From positions 90,868-149,907 of the forward strand of contig JAGLDY010000013.1 in NCBI GenBank assembly GCA_023145375.1: DNA of 59,040 nucleotides, written 5' to 3'. Below are positions 52,938 through 59,040 of the stretch, piece by piece (position 1 is the stretch's first letter; each line of letters opens with the position of its first letter). Position numbers and translations under genes: made by a program. The notes below the pieces were generated by a model that ran no database searches, was not told the DNA's origin, and saw only the letters and a program-made list of their open reading frames with translations. The DNA is from Candidatus Sabulitectum sp. GTDB lineage: Bacteria > Fermentibacterota > Fermentibacteria > Fermentibacterales > JCC-6.

Positions 52938-53784
52938 TGCGGGTGTCCTGAATGTACTTGAACATAAGATCTATTATCTCACTCTTTACCTCGAATTTAA
53001 AAAAAGTATGACCCTTATTTCGTTCAATTGCACTTACCTTGCCACGAATTTCAGCCTCCACCATTCCGAAATGAGGAGCTGGGCCATCTGCGGAATCACA
53101 GGTGTCCGTGTTCGGGTCTTTGATCTCTCTGGCTTCGATCTCAGATATTTCCCCATAGCTGAACCATTTTTTAAGGAGTATGTAGCTTCCACCGGTGATA
53201 GAGGTCAGAGCCGGGAAGTGAACATCTAAAGTAGTTGTGGCAAAGAATTTTGAGAAGTCTTTTCTGAAGAGAACTGCCTGATTCCTGCCATTGGCTTTTG
53301 CCTGGTACACCGCCTGATCAGACGAAACAAGCAACTCTGAACCGGCAACTGTATCAGTTGATGCAACCCCAAGGGATATCTGCACAGAAAGTGATCGCTT
53401 TTCTCCTTTGACTGTAACCATGATCTCGGAGTCTCCCACGGCAGTGCAGATCCTCTCTGCCGTTGCAAATCCCTCAGCCCCGTTTGTGTTCAGCATAAGC
53501 ACAGTGATCTCTTCACCGCCGTATCGATAAGCCTCACCGCGAAACTTGACGGCTTTCCTGATAATTGATGAAACATGCCTCAGAACAAGATCACCCACAT
53601 CATGACCGTGCTTGTCATTAAACTTCTTGAAATGGTCTATGTCTATCATGATGGAACACATGGGAAGTCCCGAAACACCCATTGACCTTAAAAGAAGAGG
53701 CAGATCATGATCCAGTGTCTTCCTTGGAGGAAGCCCTGTAACTGCATCAAGTTCAACCATTCTGGGAAATGTAACCTGCTCCAT
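52924..53784 (-). CDS. GGDEF-domain protein with GGEEI active site and unusual C-terminal domain
   Basis: A 286-residue cytoplasmic protein, start ATG 53784 with GGAGG upstream. A single GGDEF domain (residues 10-175) with DAVTGLPPRKTLDHDL, IDIDHFKKFNDKHGHDVGD, and the active-site GGEEI at 89-93 in place of GGDEF/GGEEF. The preceding residues (KFRGEAYRY) do not carry the RxxD inhibitory site. GGEEI may still be active, but this needs proof. The last 110 residues (KDFSKFFATTTLDVHFPALTSITGG; then GMVEAEIRGKVSAIERNKGHTFFKFEVKSEIIDLMFKYIQ) are like a PilZ fold in outline without its motifs. It lies divergent from the lipoprotein cluster. Confidence 0.85.
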   Translation of the reverse strand: MEQVTFPRMVELDAVTGLPPRKTLDHDLPLLLRSMGVSGLPMCSIMIDIDHFKKFNDKHGHDVGDLVLRHVSSIIRKAVKFRGEAYRYGGEEITVLMLNTNGAEGFATAERICTAVGDSEIMVTVKGEKRSLSVQISLGVASTDTVAGSELLVSSDQAVYQAKANGRNQAVLFRKDFSKFFATTTLDVHFPALTSITGGSYILLKKWFSYGEISEIEAREIKDPNTDTCDSADGPAPHFGMVEAEIRGKVSAIERNKGHTFFKFEVKSEIIDLMFKYIQDTRNAQS

Positions 53785-53916
53785 TGATTCCTCCGGATGC
53801 TCTATGAATGTTGCATAATAATAACCGATACGGGAGAAGAACAACAGGTTGATGTTGACCGGATGGCTTCAAATGCGTAGAGTCTCCGGATAGACTAACC
53901 CGGGAGGAAGATAACC

Positions 53917-54699
53917 TTGAAAATTAAGCTTGTTACCGCTTTTCTCTTTTTGCTGTTACCGGCATGCATTGGTTGGAGCAATGAGCAGAAGGAAGTTCTT
54001 GAGGACTACAATGCACTGATGGATAATGCTGAAGAAGAGAACTGGAGAGGGCTTGCCAGAGGTTTCTCTGAGGAGAGCAACCTTCTTCTTGACCATATTG
54101 CAGAGATCTACACCGAGGCAGGTGTTCCCTTTGACAACAGCGGTGAGGAACTGCTTGCATCTCTGATCTCAGACACAGACCTGCTTTCATTCTCTGAAAT
54201 AGTTGTTTCCATAGAGTTCAGGAATGAAAAAGCCTACCTTGTTTCAGGCCAGGGCAGCCGGACAGCGAGCTACCAGTTCCTCAGGGAAAACCAGAGCTGG
54301 AAGCTTGATCTTGTCCCTGCTCTGAATGATTTCCTCGGCGAGATAATGGAAGGAACACCCACTGCAACTGCGAATCCCAGCAGTTCCATATCAACTTCAC
54401 CCACCTACATAAACACAGGACAGGGGGCATGCGAATTCGCTCTGCGGAACGATCTGGAAGATATCTCCATCTGGAACGTCTACTGCTCTCCCAGCGACAG
54501 TGACTCCTGGGGTGATGACTGGCTGGGATCAAGTATTCTCGGCAGTGGAGCAGAAATGGGGATCTGGCTTGATGAGGGAACCTATGACATCCGCCTTGTA
54601 GATTCTGATGAGCATACATACACCCTGTGGCAGGTTGAGCTGAACAACCAGGGAATATTCTGGCCGGTGACCGGCCTGGACATCGATGAAACGATCTAG
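53917..54699 (+). CDS. Lipoprotein with one copy of the acidic repeat domain (cluster gene 1)
   Basis: A 260-residue predicted lipoprotein (lipobox LLPAC) from TTG 53917 with GGGAGGAAG 7 nt upstream. Residues 20-145 are a unique helical/beta part resembling small DUF4878-type export domains (FSEIVVSIEFRNEKAYLVSGQGSRTASYQFLRENQSWKLDL). After a Ser/Thr-rich linker (TATANPSSSISTSPT), residues 170-258 are one copy of the roughly 85-residue domain shared with the next five genes (ALRNDLEDISIWNVYCSPS, WGDDWLGS, DEHTYTLWQVEL, VTGLDIDE). It is the first gene of the cluster and overlaps gene 2 by 14 nt. Confidence 0.78.
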   Translation: MKIKLVTAFLFLLLPACIGWSNEQKEVLEDYNALMDNAEEENWRGLARGFSEESNLLLDHIAEIYTEAGVPFDNSGEELLASLISDTDLLSFSEIVVSIEFRNEKAYLVSGQGSRTASYQFLRENQSWKLDLVPALNDFLGEIMEGTPTATANPSSSISTSPTYINTGQGACEFALRNDLEDISIWNVYCSPSDSDSWGDDWLGSSILGSGAEMGIWLDEGTYDIRLVDSDEHTYTLWQVELNNQGIFWPVTGLDIDETI

Positions 54700-55657
54700 A
54701 TATGTAATTCTTTCCCTTCTCGCCCTTGCAACTGTGATACTTGTGATCAACAGCAGATCCGGCAAAGAGGAAGAAACAACACTCATTATCACCAATCTGC
54801 TTCCGGACATAACATTGAACCATATACAAATTGAATACGACACCGGAGAAAGCATTAACATCAGAGAAAGCGATCAGGAAGATCAACTGAGACCCGGCAA
54901 TAGCTTTCAGGTTAACATACCAAGTGGCAGTGCGCTGATAACAGCAACAGATCCGGAAGACGGTACCTACAGCTCAAGAGTAGCCGTGAACGACTCCACA
55001 GAGCTCCTGCAGGTGGAGATATCCATGGCAGACCGGACTGTGTTTCAGAAGACCATTGAATCCGGAGGAGAGTACTGGACCGGCTCTGGCGACTGTACAG
55101 TGAGAATAACCAATTCCCTCCTTGAAAGAGATGTTTACTGGCTTTATGTCACACTGGAAGAAGATGGCGTAGAGAACAGTCCCGACAGACTTGGTGCTTT
55201 CATTCTCTACCCGGGCAGAACACTGAATGTAAGGGTAAACTCTGGTTGCTACAATCTTACAGCAGAAGATGATCTCCGGGAAGAATACAGCTGCAGAACA
55301 GCGGAGGTCACAGGAGACAGAGCTGAGTACAACTGGGAGATAGCAACCGGTGATCTCTTTACCCCTGAAGACAGAACAGACAGTAGCAGCTTTATACTCT
55401 GTAACGCTCTTGATGACTGGATCATTACCGGTGTCTACCACAGAGGTCCTGCGGATACGGACTGGAGCAGGAATCACCTGGCTACAGGAGGAATAGAGCC
55501 CAAGGAGCAGTATTCCCTGTTTCTTGACCCTGGTGTTTACCACATCAGAGTTGAGGATGAAGATAACGATACCTATACCCGAAGAAACCTGAGGTTATCC
55601 CGTGAAAACTTCACCTGGAATGTTACAATGGATGATCTGGATGTGTTCACTCCCTGA
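54686..55657 (+). CDS. Membrane-anchored protein with three diverged acidic repeat domains (cluster gene 2)
   Basis: A 323-residue protein from ATG 54686, which lies inside gene 1. The N-terminus (RSRYVILSLLALATVILVINS) is a signal anchor and lacks a lipobox cysteine, unlike the neighbours. Three domain copies lie at about 30-115 (strongly diverged; TLIITNLLPDITLNHIQIEY), 130-222 (TVRITNSLLERDVYWLYVTL) and 235-320 (FILCNALDDWIITGVYHRGPADTDW, VEDEDNDTYTRRN, FTWNVTMDDLD). Only the third keeps the full consensus. The acid motif DEDNDTYT is intact there. No other domain is present. Function unknown. Confidence 0.75.
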   Translation: MKRSRYVILSLLALATVILVINSRSGKEEETTLIITNLLPDITLNHIQIEYDTGESINIRESDQEDQLRPGNSFQVNIPSGSALITATDPEDGTYSSRVAVNDSTELLQVEISMADRTVFQKTIESGGEYWTGSGDCTVRITNSLLERDVYWLYVTLEEDGVENSPDRLGAFILYPGRTLNVRVNSGCYNLTAEDDLREEYSCRTAEVTGDRAEYNWEIATGDLFTPEDRTDSSSFILCNALDDWIITGVYHRGPADTDWSRNHLATGGIEPKEQYSLFLDPGVYHIRVEDEDNDTYTRRNLRLSRENFTWNVTMDDLDVFTP

Positions 55658-55753
55658 CAAGGGGTTTACCTGAACAGCTTCCTCCCTTATTTTGCCGGCT
55701 GGCGTTACAACGTGGTTTCAATACCTGGGTCCGCGAATTCAAATGGAGGAAAA

Positions 55754-56083
55754 ATGAAGAAGATCATAGCACTTCTCACAATTGCACTGGTTGCCACTCT
55801 CATATCAGGCTGTGGTGGAAATGTACCTGTTAAGATCACCAATGATCTTGGTGCATGGAACATAGAAGAGATATTTATCGATCCGTCCGAGGACAGCGAA
55901 TGGAGCGATAACCTTATCAGCAGTACACTTGAACCTGGAGATGACGTAACATTGAATGTTCCTGCAGGAACCTATGGCATCATGCTTACTGATGAAGACG
56001 AAGACACCTATACTCGCTGGGATGTAGTGATCGGTTCCGGTGGCTACGAATGGAATGTAGACCTTTCCGACATCGACCAGTAG
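55754..56083 (+). CDS. Small lipoprotein with one acidic repeat domain (cluster gene 3)
   Basis: A 109-residue lipoprotein, minimal form of the family: signal with lipobox ISGC (KKIIALLTIALVATLISGCGG), then one domain: VKITNDLGAWNIEEIFIDPS, WSDNLISSTLEPGDDVTL, DEDEDTYTRWDVVIG, YEWNVDLSDIDQ. The start ATG 55754 follows GGAGGAAAA. A 96-bp gap separates it from gene 2. It is followed by a strong hairpin at 56105. Because nothing but the domain follows the lipobox, the domain itself must carry the function. Outer- or inner-membrane attachment cannot be decided. Confidence 0.82.
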   Translation: MKKIIALLTIALVATLISGCGGNVPVKITNDLGAWNIEEIFIDPSEDSEWSDNLISSTLEPGDDVTLNVPAGTYGIMLTDEDEDTYTRWDVVIGSGGYEWNVDLSDIDQ

Positions 56084-56104
56084 AAACATATCCTTCTGAT
56101 GAAT

Positions 56105-56141
56105 CACAGGGGAGTTGCCGGCAACTCCCCTGTGCGGTCTT
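56105..56141 (+). terminator. Long hairpin after cluster gene 3
   Basis: A perfect 15-bp inverted repeat, CACAGGGGAGTTGCC (56105-56119) directly abutting GGCAACTCCCCTGTG (56120-56134), followed by CGGTCTTTA. The tail has few T residues, so termination, RNA stability or both are possible. Confidence 0.6.
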
Positions 56142-56217
56142 TACTCCACTCCAAGTTTATCTTATTTTCCCCGGATAGTTTCGTGTTTGATACTCAAAAC
56201 CAAAAAGAGGAGGGACA

Positions 56218-57165
56218 ATGAAGAAGATCTATCTGCTTATGGCACTTATGGCTTTCCCGGTGCTATTCCTTGCGTGCGGCAGCGGTGAGGCACCTGCAAC
56301 CGACGAGCCGGAAGAAGTTGAAGAAACTGAGATCGAAGTTGTTATTAGCAATGGCCTGGGAAGCTGGGACATCGCTGAGATCTGGGTTGACCCTTCAGAC
56401 GGCGCCTGGACAGACAATCTCATAGACGAGATACTGGCCCCCGGTGAAGAATTCACAGTAGTTCTTGAAGAGGCCGGCAGTTACAATCTCTGGATAACCG
56501 ACGAAGATGGTGACACCTATACCAGATACGGTGTAGAGATCAACCAGCGCGGTTACGAGTGGGAAGTTACCCTTGAAGACATGGATGACTGGGGCACAGA
56601 TGAAGTAACTGTAACCATCGAGAACGATCTTGGTGACTGGATCATCTGGTATGCATACTGCAGTCCTTCCAGTGATTCTGAATGGGGCGAGGACCGCCTT
56701 GGTACCGAGCTTCTTGAACAGGGAGAATCAGTATCATTTGAAGTAATGTCAGGTGACTACTATGATTTCATGGTTGAAGATGAAGATGGTGATGTTTACA
56801 CTCTTCTGGATGAATGGGTTGACGAGGACGGCTTCCTGTGGGTAGTTGATCTCTCTGACATGGACAATACATTTGAAAGCGAGATCGAGGGTTCCGGAGG
56901 TGACGCAACTGTCACCATTCACAATGGTCTGGGTGACTGGACTATATGGTATGTCTACGGTGACCCCAGTGATGGCCCATGGGGCGAGGACCGCCTTGGT
57001 TCCGAGCTTCTTGAGCCCGGTGAAGAAATGTCTTTCCGTGTTCATTCCGGCCAGGACTACGATTTCAAAGTTGAAGACGGAACAGGAGATACATACACAA
57101 GGTGGAATGTATTTGTAGACACAGACGGTTACTACTGGGAAGTCACTCTGTCTGACCTGGACTAG
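56218..57165 (+). CDS. Lipoprotein with three acidic repeat domains (cluster gene 4)
   Basis: A 315-residue lipoprotein (lipobox LFLACG) with AGGAGGG just before ATG 56218. A short acidic linker (EAPATDEPEEVEETE) leads to three domains at about 40-122, 125-212 and 225-314. The copies are closely related: VVISNGLGSWDIAEIWVDPS, VTIENDLGDWIIWYAYCSPS and VTIHNGLGDWTIWYVYGDPS. All three share the acidic block (DEDGDTYTRYG, DEDGDVYTLLD, DGTGDTYTRWN). Copies 2 and 3 share a 22-nt identical DNA block (56682-56703 and 56979-57000), so they duplicated recently. It carries the most copies of the intact type. Confidence 0.82.
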   Translation: MKKIYLLMALMAFPVLFLACGSGEAPATDEPEEVEETEIEVVISNGLGSWDIAEIWVDPSDGAWTDNLIDEILAPGEEFTVVLEEAGSYNLWITDEDGDTYTRYGVEINQRGYEWEVTLEDMDDWGTDEVTVTIENDLGDWIIWYAYCSPSSDSEWGEDRLGTELLEQGESVSFEVMSGDYYDFMVEDEDGDVYTLLDEWVDEDGFLWVVDLSDMDNTFESEIEGSGGDATVTIHNGLGDWTIWYVYGDPSDGPWGEDRLGSELLEPGEEMSFRVHSGQDYDFKVEDGTGDTYTRWNVFVDTDGYYWEVTLSDLD

Positions 57166-57190
57166 ACCCTCGAATACTTGAGTTAATAGA

Positions 57191-57222
57191 AAGCAGGAGG
57201 AATTCCCAGCCTCCTGCTTTTC
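57191..57222 (+). terminator. Rho-independent terminator after cluster gene 4
   Basis: AAGCAGGAGG (57191-57200) pairs perfectly with CCTCCTGCTT (57210-57219) around a 9-nt loop and is followed by TTC. It ends 18 bp before the GTG of gene 5, so gene 5 must depend on read-through or a promoter overlapping the stem. Confidence 0.72.
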
Positions 57223-57239
57223 AACAGGAAAGGAATCCT

Positions 57240-57569
57240 GTGAGTAAATACATTCTAGCAACTGCAATAGTCCTGCTCCTCACCTCCACGGGATGCTTCG
57301 ACCCCGCCAGGGTCATAATCACCAACGACCTGGAGAACAGGAACATCGATTACATCTATGTGAGCAGCCAGTCTGAGGAGGAATGGGGAATAAATGCTCT
57401 TCCAGAGTGGAAAACCCTCACCCGGGGAGAATCCTTCGAGATAACGGTTCTTCCTGACACTTACGATATCCAGGTGGTGGATGACAGAGACAACACATAC
57501 ACATTGTGGGAAATTGAGATAGAAGAAGAGGATTTCCTCTGGGAAGTAACACTGGAAGATATCGATTAG
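57240..57569 (+). CDS. Small lipoprotein with one acidic repeat domain (cluster gene 5)
   Basis: A 109-residue lipoprotein from GTG 57240 (SD AAAGGAA), lipobox LTSTGC. One domain follows directly: VIITNDLENRNIDYIYVSSQS, EEEWGINALPEWKTLTRGESFEITV, YDIQVVDDRDNTYTLWEIEI, FLWEVTLEDID. The acidic motif is altered to DDRDNTYT. It has the same minimal build and length as gene 3, yet its sequence is about as different from gene 3 as from any other copy, so the cluster is not simply the result of one recent duplication. Confidence 0.8.
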   Translation: MSKYILATAIVLLLTSTGCFDPARVIITNDLENRNIDYIYVSSQSEEEWGINALPEWKTLTRGESFEITVLPDTYDIQVVDDRDNTYTLWEIEIEEEDFLWEVTLEDID

Positions 57570-57641
57570 AAAATGATACTCAAGCTCCCATGGAATACAG
57601 GAACCGCCTGGACTGTATTACAGCAAAAGGAGGTTACATTC

Positions 57642-58298
57642 TTGCATAGGAGCACCGCTTTCCGCGCTGTCATTACAATGCTGGCACTGTTTCTCTTTTC
57701 AACCGGTTGCCTGGAGAAGGTTCCTCTCAATGTAACAAACGGACTTGAAAACTATGACATCCAGTATGTCTACATCAGCAGAGGCTCTGACGCTGTATGG
57801 GGAACAAATCATCTCCCCGGTACCGATGTACTGGAGCCGGGCAGAGTTGCCGAGGTAATGGTTCAACCGGGGGTCTACGACCTGCAGGTAATGGATGAGG
57901 ACGGAGACACCTACACACTGAATGACATTCGGATTGGAACCAGCGGCTTTAACTGGACAGTCACTCTGGAAGACATTGACTCAAAGAACGCAAACACCAG
58001 CTCCAGTCTCACCCACGCCGGCCAATGCCCTGTTGCGATAACCAATACCCTTAAGAGTGGGCATGTGAATGGGGTTTGGATATCACCTTCAGGCAGTGAT
58101 GAATGGGGAGACAATCATCTGAACGGAGAGATCCTCTATACCGGTGACAGCTATACTGCCTTTGTCCAGGCGGACACCTATGATATTTACGTCCAGGATG
58201 AGAGTAGCGAAAGCTACACCAGATGGAGCATTCTGGTTGAAAGAGCCGGCTACAACTGGAATGTTGCACCAGATGATATTGACGGGGATGACAGCTGA
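57642..58298 (+). CDS. Lipoprotein with two acidic repeat domains (cluster gene 6)
   Basis: A 218-residue lipoprotein. The TTG at 57642 is chosen because AAAGGAGG lies 8 nt upstream and the protein then starts HRSTAFRAVITMLALFLFSTGC, a good signal with lipobox; an ATG at 57573 would add 23 poorly fitting residues. Two domains lie at about 26-110 (LNVTNGLENYDIQYVYISRGSDAVWGTNHL, DEDGDTYTLNDIRIG, FNWTVTLEDID) and 128-214 (VAITNTLKSGHVNGVWISPSGSDEWGDNHL, DESSESYTRWSIL, YNWNVAPDDID). A Ser/Thr/Asn linker joins them. Last gene of the cluster; it ends 16 nt before the convergent histidine kinase. Confidence 0.8.
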   Translation: MHRSTAFRAVITMLALFLFSTGCLEKVPLNVTNGLENYDIQYVYISRGSDAVWGTNHLPGTDVLEPGRVAEVMVQPGVYDLQVMDEDGDTYTLNDIRIGTSGFNWTVTLEDIDSKNANTSSSLTHAGQCPVAITNTLKSGHVNGVWISPSGSDEWGDNHLNGEILYTGDSYTAFVQADTYDIYVQDESSESYTRWSILVERAGYNWNVAPDDIDGDDS

Positions 58299-58314
58299 TA
58301 CTGAAAAGGAAAAA

Positions 58315-59040
58315 CTAGTCCTCTTGGCAGCCTGTACACATTGGCAGGTGAACTGTCATGGTTGTTCCCTTTCCCTCTTCGCTCTCGACTCTGATAGTTC
58401 CGCCATGACCTTTAACTATCTGCTTGACCATTGAAAGTCCCAACCCCAACCCACCGTCAGGATTGCGCTTTGCCTGTTTACCTCTGAAAAGAAATGCAAA
58501 TAGATTGGGCAGATCCTCAGGTGGTATACCCATACCGGTATCTTCCACCTCCACAACAACTGAGGGGGCTTCAGCATAAACTCTGAGAAAGATACAGCCT
58601 CCGGCACGGTTGTACTTAAAAGCGTTAACACAGAGGTTCTGAACCACCCTGCGAAGAAAACTCTCTCTGCCATGGACAACAAGAACCGGCTCATCCTCAG
58701 GGTAAGAGAACTTGAAACAGATACCCTTCTCCATGAACATCAGTTCCATGAGATCGTGGACGCTCCTGCAAACCTCAAGCATGCTTACCTTGTCTCCCAC
58801 ATGGGAGATGTCAGTACCGGCAAGATTCCCCAGTACCATGATGTCATTAACAAGCGGAAGCATCTCCTCTGCCCTCTTCCGAGCCCTGCCAACCAGTTTC
58901 ATGGAATTCTCCGGGTTCTTCACATACCCTATCTCAACAGCATGCAGAAGACTTACAATGGCAGCAATTGGAGACTGAAGCTCATGCCCCAGTATCCGCA
59001 TAACCTCCCCTGCAGACGGCTCATCATTGCTCATTGCCTG
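58315..59040 (-). CDS. Sensor histidine kinase, C-terminal part (cut by window end)
   Basis: The transmitter part of a two-component histidine kinase. The frame is still open at the window end, so the sensor domain lies outside; the ATG at 59034 is probably internal. Seen: a HisKA dimerisation helix with the phospho-acceptor in ILGHELQSPIAAIVSLLHAVEIG, then HATPase motifs: N box NLCVNAFKYNRAGG, G1 VEDTGMGIPPEDLPNLFAFLFRGK and G2 GGLGLGLSMVKQIVKGHGG, then the final strand MTVHLP. All catalytic elements are intact. No response regulator is in view. It faces the lipoprotein cluster tail-to-tail. Confidence 0.93.
   Translation of the reverse strand, partial: QAMSNDEPSAGEVMRILGHELQSPIAAIVSLLHAVEIGYVKNPENSMKLVGRARKRAEEMLPLVNDIMVLGNLAGTDISHVGDKVSMLEVCRSVHDLMELMFMEKGICFKFSYPEDEPVLVVHGRESFLRRVVQNLCVNAFKYNRAGGCIFLRVYAEAPSVVVEVEDTGMGIPPEDLPNLFAFLFRGKQAKRNPDGGLGLGLSMVKQIVKGHGGTIRVESEEGKGTTMTVHLPMCTGCQED

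Noticed and set aside
54281-54886. 201-codon minus-strand frame in the lipoprotein cluster
   Set aside because: No SD or recognisable domain; opposite to two genes whose frames share a conserved domain.
1-59040. tRNA, rRNA, CRISPR array, IS element
   Set aside because: No tRNA-like fold, rRNA stretch, regularly spaced repeat or transposase was recognised in any gap; gaps are nearly all shorter than 150 bp.

Overview
The window is a 59 kb piece of a bacterial chromosome that is almost entirely coding. It has no rRNA or tRNA genes, CRISPR array or insertion sequence that I can see. Genes are packed in long operons with 4-nt (ATGA/GTGA) overlaps, TTG and GTG starts are common, and Shine-Dalgarno sites of the GGAGG type are strong. 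A PorV/PorQ-type outer-membrane protein, lamin-tail repeats with a FlgD-like C-terminus, a short-chain L-threonine dehydrogenase with Kbl, many lipoproteins with classical lipoboxes and a dolichol-kinase-like protein point to a diderm of the Fibrobacteres-Chlorobi-Bacteroidetes (FCB) side, plausibly an uncultured candidate phylum such as Fermentibacterota. That placement is inferred from gene content and was not tested.

Layout. 1-970: the 3' part of xseA and xseB (exonuclease VII), converging on a leftward set of miaB, a dolichol-kinase-like gene, a PorV-like protein, a PilZ protein and a small membrane protein (949-4694). 4843-9220, rightward: two DUF4870 paralogues, mgtE and glgB. 9357-15718, rightward: a Fic AMP-transferase behind a repeat-studded promoter, a YjbQ protein, a SIMPL lipoprotein, a small secreted protein and a 1105-residue lamin-tail protein. 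15719-17280 is a small accessory patch: a winged-helix/nucleotidyltransferase pair whose second gene is frameshifted, then about 600 bp without a clear gene. 17281-24269: an SDR threonine dehydrogenase, a cyclophilin, thiC (+), an unrecognised conserved protein, a winged-helix/degenerate-nucleotidyltransferase protein and kbl.

24366-32868 is one leftward operon of four envelope genes: a LysM/MltD transglycosylase, an 1183-residue helical-repeat protein, a coiled-coil/TPR protein and an Slt-type transglycosylase lipoprotein. asd is divergent from it. A coiled-coil/zinc-ribbon protein and holA follow leftward, then a PpiD-like membrane-anchored chaperone rightward. 37633-48145, leftward, is dnaK-dnaJ-mutS2-dnaG-sigma factor-BtuF/C/D-type transporter, tightly overlapped. 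48273-53784, leftward, is a cofactor cluster: GGDEF protein, YtcJ-like amidohydrolase, nadC, coaX, stand-alone coaC and mtnA.

The most distinctive region is 53917-58298. Six consecutive rightward genes, at least five with clear lipoboxes, are built from eleven copies of one roughly 85-residue acidic domain. Its features are an N-x-L opening, a W-x-x-N/D-x-L centre, a DEDxDTYT acidic motif and a terminal W-x-V-x-L-x-D-[IMLV]-D. I know of no function for it. A histidine kinase (58315-59040, cut by the window end) faces the cluster. This tandem lipoprotein family is my main candidate for an undescribed system.
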